From positions 1 through 50,724 of the forward strand of contig CAILAZ010000101.1 in NCBI GenBank assembly GCA_903832295.1: a DNA stretch of 50,724 bases. The letters are read 5' to 3'. A program made the position numbers and the translations under genes. The notes beneath the pieces were generated by a model that did not search any database, was not told the origin of the DNA, and worked only from the letters and a program-made list of their open reading frames with translations. The first letter of the stretch is position 1; every line of letters begins with the position of its first letter. Origin of the DNA: an uncultured Acidobacteriota bacterium (GTDB taxonomy: Bacteria; Acidobacteriota; Terriglobia; Terriglobales; Acidobacteriaceae). Shown here one piece after another: positions 26,792 to 35,037 of the stretch.

Positions 26792-29053
26792 TCAGGCTGT
26801 CTTTCGTGGTTCTTTGTCTTGGTAATATCCGTAATCGATTCCCTCTTGCTGGGCTGCATTCAGAACAACCTGAAGCACGGGGGCGCCGCGAACTCCCTGC
26901 AACAGTTCCATGGCACGCATCATTGCATCGCGGCGTGTGACCCCGGAGCGCCCAATCAGTAGAACTCCGTCTGCTAGCGACGACAGCACGAGCGAATCTG
27001 AGTATGGGAGAACAGGGGGTGAGTCTATGAGCACGAAGTCGAAGCGAGCTCGGAGTTCCCGGATAAGTTGCCCCATCGCATCCGAGGAGATGAGCCTTGC
27101 CGGCTCGTCGGCAGAAACCCGGCCGGTTCCGAGCACGTAAAGATTTGGAATTCCAGATTGAGCCAACGCTTCCTCCAGAGTCGCAACTCCACGCAGCACC
27201 TCTCCAACACCGATTGGAATATGGATACCAAAAGCAGGGGCCACACCTTCCCTCCGCAGGTCGGCGTCCACAATGCACGTGCGCCCGCGCTCTGCGAGCA
27301 CGACGGCGAGGTTGACAGACATTGTGGTCTTGCCCTCTCCGGGATGGGCTGAGGCTACCAAAAGTACTTCGCGGGAGAATCCATGCAGGGCTAGACGCAC
27401 TGATGTATAGAGGCTGCGCAGTGCTTCGGCTTCAGGAGACTGCGGCCGGTCAAGAAGAAATAGAGACGCATTGTGTCTTTTAGCACTTTTTCTGGCAATG
27501 AAGGGACCGGAACGATTGGGAACGGTCCTTTCACCAACGCCAATCACTGGCACCAGGGAGAGTGGAACAGGGCCAAATAACTTTCTTACATCGAGTGCCG
27601 TCCGCACGGTTCGGTTCACACTTTCTAACAGCAGGGCCAGCAGGATACCGCCAAAGATTCCGACGAACACCCCAGCAGCGATATTGCGCAACCGGTGTGG
27701 ACGCGTAGGCGAGTCGAGCACTGGAGCTGGTTCAACCACCCGAATTCCACTTGACTTCGATTCCGCTGCGATACCAGCCTCTTTGATCTTTGCGAATAGG
27801 CTGTTATACAGCGCCGCATTCGCGTCGGCTTCCTTCTTCAATTCAGCGTATTGCCCGACTAACATCAGCTGTTTGCTTGCGTCCTGTACCTGGGCTTGCA
27901 CCATGCTTTCACGCTTGCGTGAGGCACTGTAGCTTGTCCGCAGGTCCGCGAGAATTGCCGAGCGCTGCGCGTCAAGTTGCTTCTGCAGTTCATCCGCTTG
28001 ATTTTGAAGTTTCTTCGCGAGTGGATGATTTCTGCCGTAGATCGCTAAATTGTTCGTGAGCTCGGCCCGCACTTCGGCTAGCTTTTCCGTAAGCTGCTGA
28101 ACCACCGGACTGCCGCTAATTTGAGGGAGTGAACTGGCCGCGCCCCCATCGAACCTCTTGAGGTACGCCTCCAGTTGAATCCGATCACCTTGCGCTGTCA
28201 TCAGCTGTCTATTCAGCTCAACCATTCGGTCAGAGAAGGTATCCGTACCCTGTGTCCCTCCCAAAGGCGCGATGCCTGTTGATTTCTGAAATTCGGCAAG
28301 GGTTCTGTTCGATTGTTCCATGCGTCCCCGAATGTCATCTAGTTGACGTCCCAGCCATTCCGACGACTGCATCACGGCGTCATGCCTTGCCTTATACTCC
28401 CGGGCAATGAACAATTCCGTGAGTTTGTTTGTTACCTGCGCTGCAAGCACGGGATCATGTGCACCCACGGTGACGTAGACAAGGCGGCTCGACGAGTCCC
28501 TCATGACCTGCGTGCGCGCCCGCAGCTGCGCTTCGGCAACCTTCTCCGCAGGTGAGGCTGGCAGGTCCGTTTTCCCATCGGGGTGGCTTGTTCCCGCCTC
28601 ATCGGATCCTCCTGCCAGTTTCCCAGCGAAGTCCGGTTTACGATCCAACCTCAAACTCCGAACCACGGCGAGCGCCAGTGGCCCGCCTTGAAGGTTCTTG
28701 ACCTGCGTTCCGACATACTCAGCAGAGTTGTCGGCATTGTTGTTCCCTTGCAACGAAAATGCCTCTGTGCCGGGCGGATCGATCTGGAGGGCAGCCGTGG
28801 GCTCGTAAACCGATTTCGCGATCAAGCTCATCGCGACAGAGGCGGCAATCACGCATGTAGTGAACAGAACGGAAAGCTTCCAATGATGGCGCAGGGCATC
28901 AATTGCCCTCCTCCATGCGGGGTTTGGCTGAGGTTCGGCTTGAATCTCAATCGTCTGTCTTCGATCACCGGGCACTGCTGGACTTCCCGGATATTCGTCA
29001 CGGTGAGTAGGGACGGGCTGAGTGTCACGAAATAGATCGAAGTGTCTGCTCAT
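26792..29053 (-). CDS. wzc: Polysaccharide co-polymerase and tyrosine autokinase (Wzc family)
   Basis: 753 aa. Cytoplasmic ~50-residue N-terminus, first membrane helix near residues 55-76, a periplasmic Wzz-type domain with long coiled-coil stretches and a GNVR-like segment, second helix near 445-468 (IAAGVFVGIFGGILLALLLE), then a BY-kinase domain: Walker A SAHPGEGKTTMSVNLA near 567, Walker A' CIVDADLR, Walker B FVLIDSPPVLPYSD near 675. The C-terminal tyrosine cluster is short, IDYGYYQDKEP with three Tyr, versus longer clusters in E. coli Wzc. Controls chain length and export together with Wza by cycles of autophosphorylation. No cognate Wzb-type phosphatase gene is seen in the window. Confidence 0.93.
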   Translation of the reverse strand: MSRHFDLFRDTQPVPTHRDEYPGSPAVPGDRRQTIEIQAEPQPNPAWRRAIDALRHHWKLSVLFTTCVIAASVAMSLIAKSVYEPTAALQIDPPGTEAFSLQGNNNADNSAEYVGTQVKNLQGGPLALAVVRSLRLDRKPDFAGKLAGGSDEAGTSHPDGKTDLPASPAEKVAEAQLRARTQVMRDSSSRLVYVTVGAHDPVLAAQVTNKLTELFIAREYKARHDAVMQSSEWLGRQLDDIRGRMEQSNRTLAEFQKSTGIAPLGGTQGTDTFSDRMVELNRQLMTAQGDRIQLEAYLKRFDGGAASSLPQISGSPVVQQLTEKLAEVRAELTNNLAIYGRNHPLAKKLQNQADELQKQLDAQRSAILADLRTSYSASRKRESMVQAQVQDASKQLMLVGQYAELKKEADANAALYNSLFAKIKEAGIAAESKSSGIRVVEPAPVLDSPTRPHRLRNIAAGVFVGIFGGILLALLLESVNRTVRTALDVRKLFGPVPLSLVPVIGVGERTVPNRSGPFIARKSAKRHNASLFLLDRPQSPEAEALRSLYTSVRLALHGFSREVLLVASAHPGEGKTTMSVNLAVVLAERGRTCIVDADLRREGVAPAFGIHIPIGVGEVLRGVATLEEALAQSGIPNLYVLGTGRVSADEPARLISSDAMGQLIRELRARFDFVLIDSPPVLPYSDSLVLSSLADGVLLIGRSGVTRRDAMMRAMELLQGVRGAPVLQVVLNAAQQEGIDYGYYQDKEPRKTA

Positions 29054-29113
29054 GAATGTTAGTACTTTGCTTGCCGCTTACGGAGGTGGTGTGGGGCTGT
29101 ATCGATTGGGGAC

Positions 29114-29144
29114 TGGTCAAGCTGCTTGGAGTTGGTCAAGCTGC
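29114..29144. repeat. 12-bp direct repeat at the end of the dehydratase gene
   Basis: TGGTCAAGCTGC occurs at 29114-29125 and again at 29133-29144, 19 bases apart. The second copy contains the stop codon and last codons of the minus-strand gene that ends at 29136; the first lies just beyond it. Probably a small local duplication. Confidence 0.6.
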
Positions 29145-31043
29145 ATCGGCAGCGAGGTAATCGCGGCCTGCAGTTCGGTAGCGGCTGACAAGATCGTGGC
29201 GGTCCACTTCGCACAATGCCAATATTTCCGGGCTGGGCTGATACTCTGGGATGATCTGCTGAATTTTTGAGATGAGGGCATTTACGTTTTTGTCTGCGAT
29301 GATCCGTGAAAGCTCATCGAGCCAGACTCTGACTTCCCGAAAATCAACCCGGCCGCCGCTGAGAACGCACACCTTCTCATGATCAGTCGGCAGTAGCCCT
29401 TCATCCTCAAACTGTAGCTCTTCACGGAGTTTCTCGCCCGGCCTCAGGCCTGTAACCTGAATCTTGATGTCTTTATGTGGCTCGAAACCTGACAACCGAA
29501 TCAGTTTCTCCGCCAAATCGAGAACTCGAACCGGATCACCCATCTTCAGCACGAAGATTTCGCCCCCATGCCCCATGGTGGAAGCCTGCAGCACCAACTG
29601 CGAAGCTTCCGGAATTGTCATAAAATACCGAGTTACCTCCGGATGCGTAATGCTGACCGGTCCTCCCCTTGCAATCTGACGTTCGAAGATAGGAATCGCA
29701 CTTCCGGTGGAGCCTAGGACGTTTCCGAACCGCACAGCCACAAACCGCGTTCGCTGTTGTTGCAAACCAAGCATAATCAGTTCCGCAATGCGCTTGGTCG
29801 CTCCCATGATGTTGGCGGGCTTTACAGCTTTGTCTGTTGAGATGAGGACAAAGTCATCTACCGCGAACTGCCTAGCCATCAGTGCCACATTGTAGGTCCC
29901 AAACACGTTGTTGGTTACGGCCTGGAAACAATGCAGCTCCATCATGGGTACGTGCTTGTAGGCCGCGGCGTGAAAGACTGAGCTTGGGCGCTGCATCGCG
30001 AAGGTATCGCGAAGTGCCCCGACGTCGAGAATATCTCCGACCACTGGTTTGCATTCAAGGTCGGGAAATGTGGTATTCAATTCGTGGGTAATATCGAACA
30101 GAGCGCTTTCAGAGCGTTCGAAGATTACCAGGCGCCTAGGCTTGAAATGCGCAAGCTGCCTGCAGAGTTCAGAGCCGATAGATCCGCCCCCCCCCGTCAC
30201 CAGTAGGACTTTATCTTGGAATTTGCGACTGATTTGTTCCACTTCGAGCCGCACAGGTGCCCTGTTGAGCAGGTCTTCGATCCGAACGTCCCGCATCTTA
30301 GGCGCATTGGAAGCGGTATGTAGGCGAGCGCCGGCCGATTGAACTATTTTGAACTCCACGTTTGCAGCGCGGCACAGCCCCACTACCTGATCGACCATCC
30401 TTCCACCGGCTGAAGGGATGGCAAGAAGAACGCAGTTCACGTTGAAGCGCTGGATGAGTTCCGGAATAGAGTTAATCGTGCCTCGCACCGGGATGCCATG
30501 AATTCTGATTCCGCTCTTTGACGGATCATCGTCAACGAACCCGATCGGAAAGTAGTCAAGGTCAGGGTTCTGCTTCAGGTGGCGGGCAATCTCCGTGCCC
30601 GCTCGTCCGGCACCTGCGATCAGGGTGTTACGTTGCGCGATGCAGCTCTTTAGATTTTCTGTGTAGCTTCTCACAATCAAGCGCGCCCCCACAGTTGCAA
30701 GAAACGTGAGCACAAGGTCGATTGCGAAAACCGAACGGGGGTACCCATCAGGGCGAATCACAAAAGTGATGGCGAGGTAGATCAGAATCGAACTTGTCAC
30801 GCAGGCTTGTGCTATCCCACGAAGGTCACTCAGTCCAACGTACCTCCACCATCCCCGAAGCAGACCATGTCGCCACATCATTATGAGCCGCATCGCCAAT
30901 ACCACACCCAGAGTGCGCCCAAAGATCGCGCGCATGTTGTCATCCAGAGTGAAGTCGAGTCGAAGGAGGAAGCTTACGTAGTAAGTGCCAATAATCAACA
31001 CTGTTTGGACTGCAAGGATGAGTACTCTTCGATAGTGAAGCAT
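29136..31043 (-). CDS. Membrane UDP-sugar 4,6-dehydratase (WbpM/PglF/CapD-like)
   Basis: 635 aa, the long form of the family. Residues ~1-115 hold four membrane segments (VLILAVQTVLIIGTYYVSFL first), ~125-260 a Rossmann-like NAD-binding domain (LIAGAGRAGTEIARHL), and from ~275 the catalytic SDR domain with VLLVTGGGGSIGSELCRQLA. The catalytic region reads LISTDKAVKPANIMGATKR near 400-416, with Met-Lys where short SDRs have Tyr-Lys, diagnostic for WbpM/PglF-type inverting or retaining 4,6-dehydratases. Makes UDP-4-keto-6-deoxy-HexNAc, the substrate for an aminotransferase (best candidate 22042-23301). A 31-base gap separates it from the AAA/TonB gene upstream. Confidence 0.93.
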   Translation of the reverse strand: MLHYRRVLILAVQTVLIIGTYYVSFLLRLDFTLDDNMRAIFGRTLGVVLAMRLIMMWRHGLLRGWWRYVGLSDLRGIAQACVTSSILIYLAITFVIRPDGYPRSVFAIDLVLTFLATVGARLIVRSYTENLKSCIAQRNTLIAGAGRAGTEIARHLKQNPDLDYFPIGFVDDDPSKSGIRIHGIPVRGTINSIPELIQRFNVNCVLLAIPSAGGRMVDQVVGLCRAANVEFKIVQSAGARLHTASNAPKMRDVRIEDLLNRAPVRLEVEQISRKFQDKVLLVTGGGGSIGSELCRQLAHFKPRRLVIFERSESALFDITHELNTTFPDLECKPVVGDILDVGALRDTFAMQRPSSVFHAAAYKHVPMMELHCFQAVTNNVFGTYNVALMARQFAVDDFVLISTDKAVKPANIMGATKRIAELIMLGLQQQRTRFVAVRFGNVLGSTGSAIPIFERQIARGGPVSITHPEVTRYFMTIPEASQLVLQASTMGHGGEIFVLKMGDPVRVLDLAEKLIRLSGFEPHKDIKIQVTGLRPGEKLREELQFEDEGLLPTDHEKVCVLSGGRVDFREVRVWLDELSRIIADKNVNALISKIQQIIPEYQPSPEILALCEVDRHDLVSRYRTAGRDYLAADAA

Positions 31044-31074
31044 CGTGAAGACCTGGGTGCAGCGTATTTTCTTT

Positions 31075-32943
31075 TTACCGTTCAGACCGATCCGTAAGAG
31101 CCTGCGGATCTTGGAATCGTAGAGTTACAGGAATATCAATTGGTACGGCAATTCCGTTCACATAGGATGGCTGATATCGCCATTGTTGCACTGCTCGCTT
31201 TGCCTCCCTTGCGAGCAATGGATTGCCTCTCACGACTCGGATATCCTGAACATCGCCCTTAGGGGAAACGCGAACCATTAGCTGAACATCACCGCGAATT
31301 CCGGCATCCCTGGCAAGTTCCGGATAGGTGGGATTCACCACTCGCACAGCCCTCCCGATCCGAGTTTGATGAGTCGGCGTCGCGAGAGTTGGACTCTGCG
31401 GGTGGAGCGCAACGAGCGCGTCAGAGAGAACCGCTCTTTCTCCGCCCACCACATCTTCAGGCCGCTCGGGCAATGGTGGAGGCACAGCGAATGCCTCCGC
31501 CTTTTCGGCTTGGACCACAGACATTGTTTTGTTCGAAGCAGGCAGGATCGTCACTTCGTCCGCTGAACTCTCGCCCGGCGTGCTGTCGGTGACGTCGCTC
31601 GACGTCTGCCTCTGCTTTGGGGTGGCTCCTCCCGGTGCGGCGGTCATACGCTCTGGATCTGTTCGCGTCTCCCGTGTTTTAGCTGCGATGGAGGAGGGAC
31701 CCGCTGTGGAACTGGCACCCTTATCTGTCTCGCCTCTGTTCAACGTGGTTTTAGTCTGTGTGCCCCGGTCTGGGCTGCTATTGCCCCGCGACGCTTCCGA
31801 GATTAAGAAGGTGCGTAAAGCGAATCCGCCTGCAAGAACAATGGACGCCACCCCAGCGAATAGTGGAATCATCTTCTTGCGACGAGCGCCAGCCCCATGG
31901 ACCAACCGCTCTTCCGGCTTTACAGCCTTAGGAATTGCGAACTCGCGTATAGCCCGCGTCTGCGGTAAGGGAGAGTGAAGTGGAGCAAAATGTTTGGCGC
32001 CTATGGGGTCCCTGTTCGGAGTCAATGGGCTAAGCCCGTTTGCAGCAGCGGCACATCTCACGGTTGCCCGCGCATGCCCTACATCTTTTTGGACAGCAGG
32101 GATGGCTATGGATGCGCGTTCCAACTCCCTGCCAACGTCTAGATTGCAAGCAACCTCGCGAATGAGAGCTGCGCCAATTTGGCTTAAACCCCGTTCATAT
32201 CCGGCCTGCATCGCATTGACACAGATTCGATTTACCAGCCGCGGCGTCCCCTTACTCTCAGCAGCAATCTCTGCCAGGGCACTCGGGGAGAACACTCGCG
32301 CTTGGCATCCCGCCACACTCAGGCGGTGAAGAATGTAACCCGACGTGTCCTGTGCAGTCATTCTCTCCAACGACGCAAAGGTCATAATGCGCTGAGCTAA
32401 CTGCTGGAGCACGGGCCGTTGCAGCTTCTCTGCCAGTTGCGTCTGACCGGCAAGCACTATATGGATAAGTTTTCGACCAGGAGTCTCGAAATCGGAAAGC
32501 AATCGCAGAGCTTCAAGTGCTTCGTCCGATAGGTTTTGGGACTCGTCAACGACGATCAGTATCGGTCGTGCCTTAGCGCGAGAGGCGACCAGCTCCGTAA
32601 AACACTTATGTAACCGTATGGTGTCCGTTTCGAACTCTACATCAGGAACTCTAAGCTCGAGCAGGATATGCCTCAGCAATTCAACCCCGCTTCCCTGAGT
32701 GCTGAAGACAAACGCAGCGTTCGCCAAATTCTGATAACTCTCAAGAAGCTCGAATAAGAGGGTGGTCTTCCCCAGACCCGGCTCCGCGACCAGCGTTGAG
32801 AATCCCAATTGATTCTCGACACCGAAGCGCAACAACTCCGCAGCTCGGCGGTGGCTGCTGGTGCCGTAAATGAACCTCGGGTCAGGGGACGGCCCAAAAG
32901 GCTGTTCGCGGAGTGCGTAGAAGTTCAGAAGGGGGGATGACAA
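31075..32943 (-). CDS. ExeA-like AAA ATPase fused through a membrane helix to a TonB C-terminal domain
   Basis: 622 aa from TTG 32943, with AAGG 9 bases upstream. N-terminal ~270 residues are an ExeA/GspA/TniB-type AAA ATPase: NFYALREQPFGPSPDPRFIY (diagnostic opening), P-loop EPGLGKTT at 54-61, Walker B ILIVVDESQNLS, and a sensor region GTPRLVNRICVNAMQAG. A single hydrophobic segment MIPLFAGVASIVLAGGFALR lies near 356-378, preceded by RRKK (inside-positive). Then ~150 residues of Ser/Thr/Pro-rich spacer, and from ~535 a TonB C-terminal domain: VVNPTYPELARDAGIRGDVQ, VRVSPKGDVQDIRVVRGNPL, AVQQWRYQPSYVNGIAV. The AAA half resembles the ATPase of exosortase-type exopolysaccharide loci; the TonB half would sit in the periplasm. 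No ExbB/ExbD or TonB-dependent receptor gene is in the window. Confidence 0.88.
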   Translation of the reverse strand: MSSPLLNFYALREQPFGPSPDPRFIYGTSSHRRAAELLRFGVENQLGFSTLVAEPGLGKTTLLFELLESYQNLANAAFVFSTQGSGVELLRHILLELRVPDVEFETDTIRLHKCFTELVASRAKARPILIVVDESQNLSDEALEALRLLSDFETPGRKLIHIVLAGQTQLAEKLQRPVLQQLAQRIMTFASLERMTAQDTSGYILHRLSVAGCQARVFSPSALAEIAAESKGTPRLVNRICVNAMQAGYERGLSQIGAALIREVACNLDVGRELERASIAIPAVQKDVGHARATVRCAAAANGLSPLTPNRDPIGAKHFAPLHSPLPQTRAIREFAIPKAVKPEERLVHGAGARRKKMIPLFAGVASIVLAGGFALRTFLISEASRGNSSPDRGTQTKTTLNRGETDKGASSTAGPSSIAAKTRETRTDPERMTAAPGGATPKQRQTSSDVTDSTPGESSADEVTILPASNKTMSVVQAEKAEAFAVPPPLPERPEDVVGGERAVLSDALVALHPQSPTLATPTHQTRIGRAVRVVNPTYPELARDAGIRGDVQLMVRVSPKGDVQDIRVVRGNPLLAREAKRAVQQWRYQPSYVNGIAVPIDIPVTLRFQDPQALTDRSER

Positions 32944-32949
32944 GTCACT

Positions 32950-33504
32950 TTACCTTGTTGCGGCAACACCAGGCTGCACCACCGAGAGTTCTAGATCGGC
33001 GGCTTCCAATTCAACTTCGAATGATCGCATGATGCTTTCCACCGTCACTACCATACGCAATTGTCGAGTCTGCTTCCTTACCACGCCCTCCAGCCCACGC
33101 AACGGTCCGGACGCAATGCGGACGCGTTTGCCACTGGTGAGAAATGGATGCGGATACGACTTGCGGTTCAACATCACCTGGCGGATGGCATCGACCTCTT
33201 CATCAGCGAGATTGGCGAGCTGCCCGCGTGATCCAACGATGCAGAGTACCCCCGGTGCTTCCAGCACTCGCATTCGATCTGCTGCATGCATGCGCACGAA
33301 TACATACCCCGGGAAGAGCGGTAACTGTACCTTAACGCGGCGGCCATTCCAGTTCCGCGCACTCTCATACACTGCTAAGAAATTCTCAACATCACGGCTG
33401 GCGAGATAACGCGCCACGGCCTTTTCGTGCCTTGGAATAGTGTATGCCGCGTACCATCTAGCCCGATCATTGCTGGTTCCAGGAAGTGCAATTTCGCCCG
33501 TCAT
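32950..33504 (-). CDS. NusG-like transcription antiterminator (RfaH/UpxY/LoaP type)
   Basis: 184 aa. NGN domain with RWYAAYTIPRHEKAVARYLA and LPLFPGYVFVRMHAADRMRV (the FPGYVF motif of the family), then a linker and a KOW domain SGKRVRIASGPLRGLEGVVR. This is a specialised NusG paralogue: it is the first gene of a ~27-kb polysaccharide gene run and is not near rpl/sec genes, as housekeeping nusG would be. Such proteins are recruited at a leader signal and keep RNA polymerase going through long operons. It lies 6 bases before the ATPase gene, so it is probably in the operon it controls. A leader hairpin lies 32 bases upstream of its start. Confidence 0.92.
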   Translation of the reverse strand: MTGEIALPGTSNDRARWYAAYTIPRHEKAVARYLASRDVENFLAVYESARNWNGRRVKVQLPLFPGYVFVRMHAADRMRVLEAPGVLCIVGSRGQLANLADEEVDAIRQVMLNRKSYPHPFLTSGKRVRIASGPLRGLEGVVRKQTRQLRMVVTVESIMRSFEVELEAADLELSVVQPGVAATR

Positions 33505-33932
33505 GCAGTGTCGCCTGAATGTAGCTCCGCCCTCTCAACCGCATTCGGCGGTTGTATTCTCTCTACTTGCAGTACGAAGCGAGCCTGCGTGCTGAGCCGA
33601 AACATCCCTGATGTTCCGTGACCGCTTCTCTTTGTGCTCACTCTCCCGGATTGATTTCGGAGTCGCAGTTGTGGATTATGCCCCAGCCATCATCCGGGCA
33701 CACAAGCCTCTCAAGCCAGCACAAGTGTTCCGACGCCTGCTGGAGAAGCTAGGTTGTTCGAAGTGTCGAAAGTCCGCGGAAATTAATAGGGTTGAAAGAT
33801 TGTACGATTCCCTTAACCCGCGGGCTCGCAACGCGCCGTGTGCGCAACAAAAAACAGGACCTTAAGGGAGTCAATGTTACTCAATTCCGAGCTGCGAAAC
33901 TAAGCTATTCTACTTAGCCAAGACGCGCCTGT
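33505..33932 (-). promoter_or_regulatory. Leader and promoter region of the polysaccharide operon
   Basis: 428 bases without a credible gene, between the end of the DAHP synthase gene and the antiterminator. On the minus strand it holds a perfect 7-bp hairpin CAACCGC-CGAAT-GCGGTTG (33536-33554), followed by GGCGGAGCT (33523-33531), which is loosely like the RfaH ops element GGCGGTAGCGT. The region between is A/T-richer near 33781-33810 (TATTAATTTCC, TACAATC on minus), where a promoter could lie, but no clean -35/-10 pair stands out. A + strand frame of 84 codons (33611-33865) has no recognisable features and was not called. Confidence 0.45.
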
Positions 33933-34985
33933 TCAGCGCCCGGAGTTCACTGCCGCTGAAAGTGCACGGAGCAGGTCCTGCGTTTCATTCCAGTCAATGC
34001 AGGCGTCAGTCACGCTCTGTCCATAGACGAGCGGGTGACCTGATTCGAGCTTCTGCGCGCCGGCCAGTAGGTTGCTCTCAATCATCACACCGATGATCCT
34101 CTGCTCTCCTCCCGCAATCTGGGCTGCAACGTTGCGGCACACCGCGCCTTGCCTCCCGTGGTCCTTCTGGCTGTTGGCGTGGCTGCAATCAATCATCACT
34201 TGAGGCGTTTGCTTGGATTTTTCCAGTTGAGCGCACACCGCCGCAACTGCCTCTGCATCGAAGTTCACAGTGTTATTCCCGCCCCGGAGAATCACGTGGG
34301 TATCAGGGTTGCCATTCGTCACGAAGATTGCTGACTGGCCGTACTTGGAGTGTCCAAGGAAGGTATGCGGATGAGCAGCGGAGAGCATTGCCTCAATCGC
34401 AATCTGCACATCGCCGGAGGTTGCGTTCTTAAATCCAACTGGACAGGAAAGTCCTGAGACCAGTTGGCGATGAATCTGGCTCTCTGTGGTTCGCGCGCCG
34501 ATCGCACCCCAACTCACAAGAGCAGCCGTGTACTGTGGCGAAACCATGTCAAGGAACTCAGTCCCAGCAGGTACGCCCATTTCTGCTAAGTCCAGCAGCA
34601 GGTGTCGCGCTAGGCGCAACCCATCGTTGATTCGATAGGACTGATCCAAGTAGGGATCGTTGATGAGACCTTTCCAGCCAATCGTCGTTCTGGGTTTCTC
34701 GAAATACACGCGCATCACGATCAGCAGTTCATTGCACACTTCCGGCATGATCGCCTTCAGTCGTGATGCGTATTCCCGTGCCGCCTTTGTGTCGTGAATT
34801 GAGCAGGGCCCGACTACTACGATGAGGCGTTTGTCCCGGCCGGCCAGTATGTTGCAGATTGCTTTGCGCGTGTCGAATACAGTCGCCGACGCTGCGTCGG
34901 TCATCGGCAACTCCTCTTCGAGGAAAACAGGGGGAAGAACAACCTTGGTCCATTTGATCCGCAGATCGTCCGTTGCATGAAACAT
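33933..34985 (-). CDS. aroG: 3-deoxy-7-phosphoheptulonate (DAHP) synthase, AroG family
   Basis: 350 aa from ATG 34985, exactly the E. coli AroG length and start alignment (MFHATDDLRIK against MNYQNDDLRIK). An ATG seven codons earlier (35006) has GGAGG directly against it, too close to serve as a ribosome site. Class I-alpha enzyme joining phosphoenolpyruvate and erythrose 4-phosphate, the first shikimate step. Seen: VVVGPCSIHDTKAAREYA (metal Cys), MRVYFEKPRTTIGWKGLIND, GARTTESQIHRQLVSGLSCP, VMIDCSHANSQKDHGRQ and the C-terminal YGQSVTDACIDW. Chorismate-using genes (chorismate mutase, prephenate dehydratase) are encoded 8 kb away on the same strand. A hairpin covers the region just before 35006. 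Confidence 0.95.
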   Translation of the reverse strand: MFHATDDLRIKWTKVVLPPVFLEEELPMTDAASATVFDTRKAICNILAGRDKRLIVVVGPCSIHDTKAAREYASRLKAIMPEVCNELLIVMRVYFEKPRTTIGWKGLINDPYLDQSYRINDGLRLARHLLLDLAEMGVPAGTEFLDMVSPQYTAALVSWGAIGARTTESQIHRQLVSGLSCPVGFKNATSGDVQIAIEAMLSAAHPHTFLGHSKYGQSAIFVTNGNPDTHVILRGGNNTVNFDAEAVAAVCAQLEKSKQTPQVMIDCSHANSQKDHGRQGAVCRNVAAQIAGGEQRIIGVMIESNLLAGAQKLESGHPLVYGQSVTDACIDWNETQDLLRALSAAVNSGR

Positions 34986-35006
34986 GGTCGGCACCAGTAC
35001 TCGCAT

Positions 35007-35037
35007 CCTCCGCTAGAAGTCCAGACTTCTGTGGAGG
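35007..35037 (-). promoter_or_regulatory. Hairpin whose 3' arm is GGAGG before aroG
   Basis: On the minus strand the RNA reads CCTCC, an inner stem AGAAGTC / GACTTCT, then GGAGG directly before ATG 35006. The outer arms pair CCTCC with GGAGG, so a ribosome-binding sequence would be hidden in the fold. Function not known. Confidence 0.4.

Noticed and set aside
33523..33531. Exact RfaH ops element
   Set aside because: GGCGGAGCT only loosely resembles GGCGGTAGCGT; noted as a weak similarity, not called as ops.
33611..33865. 84-codon + strand frame between aroG and the antiterminator gene
   Set aside because: No recognisable motif, no clear ribosome site, and it lies in the operon leader; kept as noncoding.
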